Source: Fluviibacter sp964498255
GTDB lineage: Bacteria > Pseudomonadota > Gammaproteobacteria > Burkholderiales > Rhodocyclaceae
Direction: 5' to 3'
Assembly: GCA_964498255.1 (NCBI GenBank)
Contig: CAZCGW010000009.1
Span: 1 to 64,000 of the forward strand
Length of the DNA stretch: 64,000 nt
A model generated the notes under the pieces. That model ran no database searches. It saw only the letters and a program-made list of their open reading frames with translations, and was not told the origin of the DNA. The position numbers were made by a program, and so were the translations under genes. Positions 42,738-50,771 of the stretch are shown in pieces (within the stretch, counting starts at the first letter, position 1; each line of letters begins with the position of its first letter).

Positions 42738-43022
42738 ATGTGGATCATTCAAGAGCATCGTCGCGTTGATAAGCAGCTTTCGGGTTCCGTGCCTATTGAG
42801 GTTCTGAAACGCTACGAAAAGTGGAAAGACATTGCTAGGCTTTCCGGCCCACAAGGGCTGCGGGCGATCAAAGGGTTTCACGATGAAGCCCTTTCTGGGG
42901 AATGGAAAGGTCACCGATCTTCTCGTCTTGGGCTTCAGTGGCGGGTGATCTATCAGGTTGTCGCCAACGTATTACAAATTCAAGTTGTCCATGTTACTGC
43001 TCATGATTATAGGAGGACATGA
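42738..43022 (+). CDS. RelE/YafQ-like mRNA interferase toxin
   Basis: A 94-residue toxin with KGFHDEALSGEWKGHRSSRL and WRVIYQVV, then a terminal HDYRR, the hallmark of the RelE/HigB-type interferases. No Shine-Dalgarno precedes the ATG, and the predicted transcript begins beside it, suggesting leaderless or weak translation. The toxin-first order is like higBA. The stop is 1 base before the antitoxin ATG. Confidence 0.82.
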   Translation: MWIIQEHRRVDKQLSGSVPIEVLKRYEKWKDIARLSGPQGLRAIKGFHDEALSGEWKGHRSSRLGLQWRVIYQVVANVLQIQVVHVTAHDYRRT

Positions 43023-43023
43023 A

Positions 43024-43284
43024 ATGAAAAATTTCCATCCCGCAAAACAGCGTGTTGAGGTTTCGGTGGGCGAGTCGGTCCGGATTCTGCGTGAACTCCA
43101 GGAGCTAAGCCAAACCGAGTTGGCAGAGCTGACGGGGATCTCGCAAGCGACGATTTCTGCCATTGAGAATAGCCGTGTGAACTTGGGCGTAGAACGTGCC
43201 AAGGTGCTTGCCCGCGCCCTTGGCTGCCACCCTGCAGTTCTTGTGTTCCCCGGCTGGGATATTGAATTGGAACGCGCGGCCTAA
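43024..43284 (+). CDS. XRE-family antitoxin
   Basis: An 86-residue helix-turn-helix protein (LSQTELAELTGISQATISAI is the HTH). It neutralises the toxin encoded directly upstream and likely represses the module through the 16-bp palindrome. AGGAGG lies inside the toxin's last codons, just before the ATG at 43024, so antitoxin translation is strong while toxin translation is weak. Confidence 0.88.
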   Translation: MKNFHPAKQRVEVSVGESVRILRELQELSQTELAELTGISQATISAIENSRVNLGVERAKVLARALGCHPAVLVFPGWDIELERAA

Positions 43285-43416
43285 TGCGGTGTTAGAACTA
43301 CGACAGGTTCGAAATTCACTATGGCGTCAGCCAAATTCTCAGGGCGTGCAGTAGTGATGCATTGATTAATTTTTATTGGTTAGAATGTCTCTATCGTGAT
43401 GCGCAAAGGAGTACAG

Positions 43417-44628
43417 ATGACGTTGTCGAAAAAGCCGGGGCTGCCGTCCCGTTTACTGGTGGGTTTAGTGTCTGTAGCGCTGGCTATGCCAGCCATGGTG
43501 CCCGTGGCTTATGCACAAAGCAGCCAGCAATCTGGGCAAGCCCAATTGAGCCAGGCACAACTCTCTGCTTTGGTAGCGCCGATTGCGCTGTATCCGGATG
43601 CGCTGGTGTCTCAGGTGCTGATGGCCTCGACCTATCCACTGGAAGTGGCAGAAGCGTCGAACTGGCAAAAAGCGAACAGTCATCTGAAAGGTGACGCGCT
43701 GAACCAGGCGCTGCAACAGCAGAACTGGGATGCCAGTGTGAAGTCCTTGGTGTCGTTCCCGCCGGTGTTGAACATGATGGGTTCGGAACTGAGTTGGACG
43801 CAGAATCTGGGCAATGCAGTGCTGGCGCAGCAATCGGATGTCATGGGCGCTATTCAGGGGCTACGTGCCAAGGCACAACAGTCTGGCGCGTTGCAATCGA
43901 ATTCACAGCAGACCGTTTCGGGTGGCGGTAGCGCACCGATCGTGATTCAACCTGCTAATCCGCAGGTGGTTTACGTGCCTAGCTATAACCCGCAAGTGGT
44001 TTATGGTGGCTGGCCTTATCCGGCGTACCCACCTTATGCATACTACCCACCGGGCTATGTGGCCGGTACGGCCCTGCTGTCGTTTGGTGTGGGTATGGCC
44101 GTCGGCGCTGCCCTCTGGGGCGGTTGTCACTGGGGTGGCGGCGGTTGGGGCGGTGGCAACTCACTCACCGTGAACAACAACAATTTCAATAACTTTAACC
44201 GCAACACCAATAATAATTGGCGCGGCGGTAGCCGCAGTGGCTCAAGCAACTGGCAAGCGGATCAGCAGCGGCGCAATGCCAATATGAGCGGTGCGGGCGG
44301 TGGCGCGAACCGTGATGCCCAGCGTGATCAGTTACGTCAGAGCATGCAGCGAGATGGACTCAACGGCGGGGATCGCGGTGGTGATCGCGCCGGTAGTGAC
44401 CGTATGGGCGGCGGAGATCGTGCCGGTGCTGAACGAGGTGGTGACCGCTCGGGTGGCGGCCACGACAGCAGCTTTGGTCGAGATCCTGGCGGCTTTGGTG
44501 ATACGCACGGCGCCCGTTTTGACAGCGGTAAGAGTTTTGGTGGCGGCGGCAGTAGCAAAAGCTTCGGTGGTGGTGGCCACAGCTTTGGCGGCGGCGGGGG
44601 TGGACACTTCGGTGGTGGACGTCGCTAA
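43417..44628 (+). CDS. DUF3300 secreted glycine-rich protein
   Basis: A 403-residue exported protein: signal peptide (AYA-QS), a DUF3300 domain (ALVAPIALYPDALVSQVLMA to about residue 200), a short Pro/Tyr region, and a long Gly/Asp/Arg/Ser-rich C-terminus with GGDR and FGGGG repeats. The ATG at 43417 has AAAGGAG in place. Function unknown; the tail suggests envelope or nucleic-acid interactions. Confidence 0.85.
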   Translation: MTLSKKPGLPSRLLVGLVSVALAMPAMVPVAYAQSSQQSGQAQLSQAQLSALVAPIALYPDALVSQVLMASTYPLEVAEASNWQKANSHLKGDALNQALQQQNWDASVKSLVSFPPVLNMMGSELSWTQNLGNAVLAQQSDVMGAIQGLRAKAQQSGALQSNSQQTVSGGGSAPIVIQPANPQVVYVPSYNPQVVYGGWPYPAYPPYAYYPPGYVAGTALLSFGVGMAVGAALWGGCHWGGGGWGGGNSLTVNNNNFNNFNRNTNNNWRGGSRSGSSNWQADQQRRNANMSGAGGGANRDAQRDQLRQSMQRDGLNGGDRGGDRAGSDRMGGGDRAGAERGGDRSGGGHDSSFGRDPGGFGDTHGARFDSGKSFGGGGSSKSFGGGGHSFGGGGGGHFGGGRR

Positions 44629-44678
44629 ACCGCTCGCAGAATTTGAATTAATTATCTGAACTATTTAAGGAATCAATC

Positions 44679-45044
44679 ATGAAAAAAGTGATCGTTGCAG
44701 CCTCAGTCGCAACCATGGCAATGGGTCTTTCAATGGGCGCGCAGGCCGCTAACGCAATTAGCACGGAAGAGCTGATGAGCTACTGTAAGAGCACAGATGG
44801 TAGTGCGTTTGTAACGTGTGAAATTTATGGCCAAGCTGTGTATGACACGTATCTAGTGACGCGCCATCCTAAATTTGCACCGAATACCATTTGCATTAAG
44901 CAGCCTGCGCCACCGCGGAAAGAAGTGATTCAGGAATATGTAGCTTGGGCGGATGCTAACCCTAAGGCTGCAAAGGCACCTGCTGCTGAAACGATTCTCC
45001 GTTTCCTCTCGGCTAAGTTCCCATGCGGCAAAGCAGCTAAGTAA
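44679..45044 (+). CDS. Rap1a/Tai-like secreted small protein
   Basis: A 121-residue protein with a signal peptide (AQA-AN), then about 98 residues with four cysteines at CKS, TCE, TIC and FPC. The layout resembles the Rap1a/Tai immunity-type family, which protects against type VI amidase effectors, but no effector is nearby, so it may have another role. AAGGA precedes the ATG. Confidence 0.6.
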   Translation: MKKVIVAASVATMAMGLSMGAQAANAISTEELMSYCKSTDGSAFVTCEIYGQAVYDTYLVTRHPKFAPNTICIKQPAPPRKEVIQEYVAWADANPKAAKAPAAETILRFLSAKFPCGKAAK

Positions 45045-45056
45045 CTCTATCTTTTC

Positions 45057-46469
45057 GTGACAGTCGATGGTTCTCAAGGTAGCGAGGTGCCCAAGTGCAC
45101 GGAGTTGGCTAAGGACTCGCTCGGTACCTTAGAATCCATCGTTATGGGTGTGGCTGGAACGGCGCCAGCGTTTAGCGTCGCCGTTACAACCGCAACCATT
45201 GTGGCTGCAGTAGGCGTTTTGTCGGTGGGCAGTATTTTGTACTGCGGCTTGATTATGTTCGGCATTACGCTGGCCTTTATTCATTTGAGCAAGATAACGC
45301 CGAATGCTGGCGCCGCCTATGCGTGGGTGGGGCAGGTGTTTGGCCCGCGCTGGGGTTTCTTTGCGGGCTGGGGTCTGTTGGTGGCCTCGGTGTTTTTTAT
45401 GGTGTCTGCGACCATACCGGCAGCCACCTCAACGCTGGTATTGCTCGCGCCGGATCTGGTAGAGAGTACACACTGGGTGGCTGGTACAGCAGCGCTATGG
45501 TTGACCGCCGTGACGCTGGTGGTGACTCGGGGTATTAAACATTCAAGCTACACGCAGTTGATTTTGACGGTGTTCGAAACGGTCATTCTGCTGGCGCTGA
45601 TTATTGGCGCACTGATTAAGTTTGGTGATGCGCCGATGCATTCACCCTCGATCATTTGGGTTTCGCCACTATCCTTTACGCCACAGGTATTTGCGACGGG
45701 CGCATTGACGGCCATCTTCTTTTTTTGGGGGTGGGACGTAACGATGAACCTGAGCGAAGAGTCGAGATCTAACAATCAGGGCGAAGGTGGTTCAGCCGGT
45801 GTCGGTGCGTTTTGGTCCGTGCTGAATATGATGCTGTTTTTCACGATCATGATGATCGTGGTGTTGATTGCGCTCAGTGATCAGGAGATCGCCAATGCGG
45901 ATACAAATATTCTCTTGGCGGTAGCGACTAAACTGTTTCCTGCACCTTGGAACTATGTGGCGGTATTTTGTACGATTGTTAGTACGGTAGGCACGATAGA
46001 AACACAGATATTGCAGTTTAGTCGCAGCATGTTTGCCATGGCGCGAGATCAAATGCTCAACCCGTTATACGCAAAAATTCATCCCGAATGGCAGACGCCA
46101 TGGATGGCGACGCTGGTCATCTGGGGCTTGGGCATGATTCTGCTGTTTACATCTTCATACATGCCATCGGTGAAGTCGATTCTGTCGAGCTCGATTTTGG
46201 CGATAGGGTTTCAGATCTGCTTTTATATGAGTTTGGCCGGGTTTGCCTGTGCCTGGCACTATCGACAAAAATGGTATGCAGGCGTGGGCAGTGCCATTTC
46301 TTACGTGGCCTGGCCCTTCTGTTCGGGCGCATTTATGGTGTTTATCGCTCTTTACAGCATCCCCACGTTTGACCTGCTCACAAACTTACTGGGGGCGGGT
46401 GGCCTACTTCTTGGATTTATTCCACTCTTAATGAACGAGCGGCGTTTTAAAACTCTGGCAAGGCCTTAA
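45057..46469 (+). CDS. APC-family amino acid permease
   Basis: A 470-residue inner-membrane transporter with 12 or so helices; the N-terminal region VMGVAGTAPAFSVAVTTATI contains the APC unwound-helix Gly/Ala pattern. The start is GTG 45057, in frame with the preceding gene's TAA only 4 codons upstream, with no ribosome site. The true start may therefore be elsewhere, but no in-frame ATG fits. The substrate is probably an amino acid or polyamine. Confidence 0.85.
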   Translation: MTVDGSQGSEVPKCTELAKDSLGTLESIVMGVAGTAPAFSVAVTTATIVAAVGVLSVGSILYCGLIMFGITLAFIHLSKITPNAGAAYAWVGQVFGPRWGFFAGWGLLVASVFFMVSATIPAATSTLVLLAPDLVESTHWVAGTAALWLTAVTLVVTRGIKHSSYTQLILTVFETVILLALIIGALIKFGDAPMHSPSIIWVSPLSFTPQVFATGALTAIFFFWGWDVTMNLSEESRSNNQGEGGSAGVGAFWSVLNMMLFFTIMMIVVLIALSDQEIANADTNILLAVATKLFPAPWNYVAVFCTIVSTVGTIETQILQFSRSMFAMARDQMLNPLYAKIHPEWQTPWMATLVIWGLGMILLFTSSYMPSVKSILSSSILAIGFQICFYMSLAGFACAWHYRQKWYAGVGSAISYVAWPFCSGAFMVFIALYSIPTFDLLTNLLGAGGLLLGFIPLLMNERRFKTLARP

Positions 46470-46495
46470 ATTTGGCTTACGTCAGTTCCTCAGAC

Positions 46496-47299
46496 TTACT
46501 CACCTGGGAAGCGGAAGTAAGTGGTTTGTAATTTTCCAGCTGTGACGCTGATTTTCTGCTCTAGCGTATGACCATTCTTCTGGGCTTTGATGTTGTAAGT
46601 ACCAGTTGGCAGATTAGCCAATAAGATAGGTCCTTCGCTCGTTGTTAGCAGGATGCCTTTTCCGCGTGCATCGGTGATAGTGATGCGGATGTCGCTCAGA
46701 TAAGTGCCAGACTGGCCGACGAGAAATAGTTTGAGGTCAAATTCTTTTTCACGGGCGATGAGTTGCGCCATCGCGTCATCGCCAACGCCTCCTGATATAA
46801 AAGGCACGGCTGGTTCTGTGGTGCTTGCCTGGGTTGTGGCAGGAAGGGGGGCTGCTTGCTGGCGTATTGCGAGTGGCAGATCGGGTGAACCCGCATAGAC
46901 AATGATCAGTTCTGCAGTTTCTGTGCCATTGTTCCGCCCCTCGTGCCACTGATCTACGAGTTCAATGATGGCATCGCCGGCTTTCAGTTCGAGCGAATCG
47001 CCGCGATCAGTTTTAACGCTGAGTGTGCCTTTGAGCAAGACACCTGCATTGATGACCGGATGTTTGTGTACTGGTAGCACGGCACCAGGGGCAAACTGGT
47101 ACCGAATGATTGTAATCTGAGGTTGCGTGGTCGGATAGGCCGGCAAGGTGCTGCCATTCCAGGATTTCTCAGACTTTGCCAAAATATCTACCGTAACGCC
47201 GGGAATGCTATTGGCGTAAGGCGTTGACGCATCGTGTGCAAACACCGGATTAAGTGCGATTGCACAAAGCAAGCCAGTAAGAAAATTTTGGTAACGCAT
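46496..47299 (-). CDS. secreted cupin with carboxypeptidase-regulatory-like domain
   Basis: A 267-residue exported protein: signal peptide (VFA-HD), a cupin barrel with metal-type HKHP and DAIIELVDQWHEG, and a C-terminal beta-sandwich resembling carboxypeptidase regulatory domains (LANLPTGTYNIKA). AAGGAG lies before the ATG. With the phosphatase and DUF3313 genes it forms a periplasmic gene group. Function unknown. Confidence 0.75.
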   Translation of the reverse strand: MRYQNFLTGLLCAIALNPVFAHDASTPYANSIPGVTVDILAKSEKSWNGSTLPAYPTTQPQITIIRYQFAPGAVLPVHKHPVINAGVLLKGTLSVKTDRGDSLELKAGDAIIELVDQWHEGRNNGTETAELIIVYAGSPDLPLAIRQQAAPLPATTQASTTEPAVPFISGGVGDDAMAQLIAREKEFDLKLFLVGQSGTYLSDIRITITDARGKGILLTTSEGPILLANLPTGTYNIKAQKNGHTLEQKISVTAGKLQTTYFRFPGE

Positions 47300-47313
47300 G
47301 AGATGCTCCTTGC

Positions 47314-48036
47314 TTAGTTGTTAAGGCAGCCAGAGGTTGTCGGCAGTCCTTCAGGGGTGCCCCAGTCATTGTTAGGCAGGTTGGCGTAGCGACCCTGGTA
47401 AACCTGACGTTTAGTGCTAAATGCTTTGATGCTGCCGTCTGGGTTAAAGTCGACAATCCAGAAAAAATTGTAGTTGCCATCTGGCCAGGTAGGGGGCACC
47501 TGTTTAGCAAAGGGGGGCTGGTTCAGTTTGAGCAACTGTCGTAAGGTGACCTGCTCACCGGGATAGCGTGACTCAAGTGCAGCACTGGCTGTATGAAAGT
47601 GCTCCCAGAACATGAGCACTTGCTTTCCCGTGTATCGAGGATTATTCATGAGATCGTGAACCGCAAGAAGGTTCTGACGGTTAAGCTCAGCCTCTAACTG
47701 CGAGTGAGTTCGGTCGGCATTCGGTAATGCAATGTAGTTTGTCGTGGGTATGCCCCGGGAGTGCGCCGTGGGCTCAGCCGTTTCTGACGTATGAATCGTC
47801 AGCGTCATAATTGCGGCTGGAGGCGCTTTGGGAAAGAGCGGATCGGATGCCTCGGCGCCCAGGTATTGATCGCTGAGTGCTTGCGCCCGATCCAAGCCTG
47901 TTTGGCACAGCTGCCAGGTGTCGAGCTTTTCGCCGTGCCGGGTAATGACCAACCGATCCGGTGCGGCCAGGCTGTCCACACTAACGGCACAAGCCGCCAG
48001 AGTGAACAGCGTCAGCCGGACCAGACGCAATGACAT
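47314..48036 (-). CDS. secreted histidine-phosphatase-superfamily protein
   Basis: A 240-residue exported protein (signal peptide to about SLA-AP) with the catalytic ITRHGEK motif of the phosphoglycerate mutase-like superfamily. A second His that would complete the active site could be in FWEHFHT. Role unknown; it is co-oriented with its neighbours. Confidence 0.75.
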   Translation of the reverse strand: MSLRLVRLTLFTLAACAVSVDSLAAPDRLVITRHGEKLDTWQLCQTGLDRAQALSDQYLGAEASDPLFPKAPPAAIMTLTIHTSETAEPTAHSRGIPTTNYIALPNADRTHSQLEAELNRQNLLAVHDLMNNPRYTGKQVLMFWEHFHTASAALESRYPGEQVTLRQLLKLNQPPFAKQVPPTWPDGNYNFFWIVDFNPDGSIKAFSTKRQVYQGRYANLPNNDWGTPEGLPTTSGCLNN

Positions 48037-48042
48037 ACAGCC

Positions 48043-48756
48043 TTAGTTGGCCGATAGACCTGCCGCAACGCGTACAGCCGTAGTAACCCAGTTGATGGCC
48101 AGCTTCTGGAAGGCTTCTGTAGAGCTCGATTCCATACGGAAGGTTTCTCCAGACATCACGTAAACGCCTTCACCTAGAAGCTTGCCGCTGACGCTGTCAC
48201 GCATCTTTGCTTCAACCACCAGAGATGGCGTCTTGGAATCGACACCCGTTGCTTTCTGGGCGGCATATAGAACGGCTGATACCGGAATGACATTCCAAGG
48301 TTTGAAGCCATCACCTTCGATTTCTGCACCTGTAATCGCTACGCTCAGGCGGGCAATGCCTGGGCCTGCTTTGTCGACCACGTTAAAGCGTTTAGCGGCC
48401 TTTTCTTTAAGCTCGCTGTCGATCAGCATGCGTGTTTGGTAGATAGTTTCTTCAGTCAGGCCTTTTTTACCTTCGTTCTTGAGCGCTGTCTGGAAGAGAA
48501 TGACTGGGTCGATCATTACACCCTTCCAGTCACTACGATTGAAACCAGGGCTGATGTAGCGATATACCTCAACCCCAGGAGCCGGGCTCTCTACTTTCTG
48601 GAGACGGTTGTACTCCGACGATGTCAGAAAACCGGACTTTTGATCTTGCGTTAAGCCACCGCCGCCGCAGGCAGCCACCGCCAATGCCGCTGTCGTTGTG
48701 AGAGCGATGGTGCGTATACGGCTAAACAGCTTGGTATTGGTTGGACGGGTTGTCAT
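48043..48756 (-). CDS. DUF3313-family lipoprotein
   Basis: A 237-residue protein with a lipobox (AVAAC), the GFLTSSEYNRL segment and the YISPGFNRSDWKGVMIDPV core of DUF3313. The family is exported and of unknown function. GGAG precedes the ATG at 48756. First gene of a three-gene unit with the histidine phosphatase and cupin genes. Confidence 0.85.
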   Translation of the reverse strand: MTTRPTNTKLFSRIRTIALTTTAALAVAACGGGGLTQDQKSGFLTSSEYNRLQKVESPAPGVEVYRYISPGFNRSDWKGVMIDPVILFQTALKNEGKKGLTEETIYQTRMLIDSELKEKAAKRFNVVDKAGPGIARLSVAITGAEIEGDGFKPWNVIPVSAVLYAAQKATGVDSKTPSLVVEAKMRDSVSGKLLGEGVYVMSGETFRMESSSTEAFQKLAINWVTTAVRVAAGLSAN

Positions 48757-48927
48757 AAGGGGGCTCCGGTTGTCTGTTTGGGAATTCTCGCGTCTAGACT
48801 AAAGCCAAGCGGAGGGGTTGTCTAGCGGCGACGGCGATTTTTTTAAAAACAGCAAAATTTATGTCATCCGCCGGGCTGTTGAAGCGTTATCGGCAACAGG
48901 CGTTGTTACTTTTAAGAGGAGTGCGCC

Positions 48928-49230
48928 ATGAAAAAATCATTAGTATTGGTGGCTTTTGCTGCAATGACTGCTGTCGCTCAACCGGCTCTGGCAGATGGTC
49001 GAGGGCATCATCATGGGGGGCGCGGTAATGGGTGGCTGCCGTTTGCGGCGGGCGCGGTTCTGGGCAGTGTTGTGGTCGGATCCCTGATTCAACCCCAGCC
49101 TGTATATGCGCAACCTGTGTATGTGGCGCCCCCAGTACCTCGGATTATTGTTGCTCGACCCTATTACGCACCCGCACCGGTCTACGCCGTACCTGCGCCG
49201 CACTACGGTTATTACTATGAACGTGATTAG
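48928..49230 (+). CDS. small exported His/Tyr/Pro-rich protein
   Basis: A 100-residue protein: signal peptide (ALA-DG), a His-Gly run, one hydrophobic glycine-containing segment (FAAGAVLGSVVVGSLI) and a tail of Pro-Val-Tyr repeats. AGAGGAG precedes the ATG. Related small proteins are common in Proteobacteria and of unknown role. Confidence 0.7.
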   Translation: MKKSLVLVAFAAMTAVAQPALADGRGHHHGGRGNGWLPFAAGAVLGSVVVGSLIQPQPVYAQPVYVAPPVPRIIVARPYYAPAPVYAVPAPHYGYYYERD

Positions 49231-49238
49231 ATTGCAGA

Positions 49239-50756
49239 TTAAGCCTTAATCTGGTGCTGTAGGGTTTGGTAGTCCACCTTGCCGGTACGCAATACAGGCA
49301 ACTCTGCCATGTGGATTAATTCACGGGGTAGGTAGGTGTTGGGGATACGGGATTCTGCGTAATGTGCACGAATGGCCTCAAGGCTAAGTTCGGGGTCATT
49401 GGTGTAGAGACGGATCAGGGTTTTGGTCTGCTCATCAGACTCGATGGCGATAGCGGCATGATGAAAGTCTGGCGAGAGCTTGGCAATTTCATCTTCGATG
49501 TAGCCAAGGGAAATCATCTCCCCCGCAATTTTGGTAAAACGCTTCTTGCGCCCTTTGATAGCAAGGAAGCCTTCTTCATCTACGGTCACAATATCACCCG
49601 TGTCATACCAGCCATCGTTGAGTGAAGAGCGGTCTTCCATGAGGTCATGCAAGTAGGATTTCATCAGATTGCCGCCACGCACATGAAGCACGCCGCCTTC
49701 TGTGATGCCTTCGTGTGGCTCAATACGATATTCGATATGCGGCAGAATACGCCCGACACTACCATGGCGTGTGGCGCCGGGAACGTTGACAGCAATCACT
49801 GGGCCAGCCTCAGTGGCGCCATACCCTTCGAGCATAGTGATATTGAGCGATTCGTACAGTTCTCGTGTGCGAGGCTTTAACCGCTCGGCCCCGGCAACAA
49901 CAAAACGCAGCGAGGCAAGATCTTCGGGGGTTGCCACTTTAAACATCTGGGCGAGAAAAGTATCGGTTGATAGAAGAACGGTTGCCTGATACTTGCGAAT
50001 GAGGTGAAGGTTTTCTTTGTGACGGAGTGGTGACAATCCGATGATCGTTTTCATGCCGTTCAAGAGGGGTAGCAAAACGCCAGCAGTTAAGCCGAAGGCA
50101 TGAAAGTGCGGGAGCGCACTAAACATCACTTCGTGTTTGCCGATCGGAAATGCTTCCAGGATCTGACCGCAGTTAGTAAGGAGATTGCGGTGTGTGAGAA
50201 CAACGGCTTTGGGATCAGCCTCGCTACCAGATGTAAAAAGAATCACCGCAGCATCGTCCGGCTGGCTACGTTCTGTTTGCAAGCGCTTCAGTTTGACGCG
50301 GAGCGCACCGCTTAGCTTGGCCAATCGACCGATTTTTTTGGCGATGTCTTCCAGAAAGACGGTCTGGATACCAAGTGCAGTTAATTGATCGGGGAGATCG
50401 TTGAGCCCACATTTGTCGAGGAATTGGTGCGAAGTCAGTACGACATCAAGATGTGCCCGTTCGCAGCAACGAAGCAACGTAGGTACCGGAAAGGTGTAAT
50501 TAAGAATGACCGCAGTTTTGTGTGCAAAGTTGCAACCCATGGTGGCAACCACACCCGTAACGCTGTTGGGAAGCAAGCAACCCACGTGCCGCTTTCGCGT
50601 TAGTGCCTCAATGCGGCGGGAAAGCACAGCACAACCAACAACAAGGCGATTGTAGGTAAGGGATCTGCCAAGCTCGTCATAAATAATCGGTTGGCGACTA
50701 CGATTAGCCACCGCTGCCATCAAGAGACGTTTGGGAATGGTGTTGTTAGCGGGCAT
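49239..50756 (-). CDS. acyl-CoA/ACP synthetase (Aas ligase-like)
   Basis: A 505-residue AMP-forming ligase with the P-loop LFTSGSEADPKAVVLTHRN, GYGATEAGP, YDTGD, the hinge GRKKRFTKIAGEMIS and the terminal catalytic Lys in LRTGKVDY. It resembles the acyl-ACP synthetase half of E. coli Aas, lacking the acyltransferase half. Likely activates fatty acids for phospholipid remodelling. Confidence 0.82.
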   Translation of the reverse strand: MPANNTIPKRLLMAAVANRSRQPIIYDELGRSLTYNRLVVGCAVLSRRIEALTRKRHVGCLLPNSVTGVVATMGCNFAHKTAVILNYTFPVPTLLRCCERAHLDVVLTSHQFLDKCGLNDLPDQLTALGIQTVFLEDIAKKIGRLAKLSGALRVKLKRLQTERSQPDDAAVILFTSGSEADPKAVVLTHRNLLTNCGQILEAFPIGKHEVMFSALPHFHAFGLTAGVLLPLLNGMKTIIGLSPLRHKENLHLIRKYQATVLLSTDTFLAQMFKVATPEDLASLRFVVAGAERLKPRTRELYESLNITMLEGYGATEAGPVIAVNVPGATRHGSVGRILPHIEYRIEPHEGITEGGVLHVRGGNLMKSYLHDLMEDRSSLNDGWYDTGDIVTVDEEGFLAIKGRKKRFTKIAGEMISLGYIEDEIAKLSPDFHHAAIAIESDEQTKTLIRLYTNDPELSLEAIRAHYAESRIPNTYLPRELIHMAELPVLRTGKVDYQTLQHQIKA

Positions 50757-50771
50757 GATGAACCCCTATGT

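Noticed and set aside
42551..42748. Minus-strand ORF of 65 codons upstream of the ParD-like antitoxin
   Set aside because: It has no ribosome site, overlaps the start of the divergent toxin gene, and only its last 28 codons (ending WSSPDDEEAFLGL) look antitoxin-like. It may be a degraded antitoxin end, but that cannot be supported.
44291..44659. Alternative frames within the Gly-rich 3' part of the DUF3300 gene
   Set aside because: Repetitive GC-rich codons open all frames. The DUF3300 frame has the signal peptide and ribosome site.
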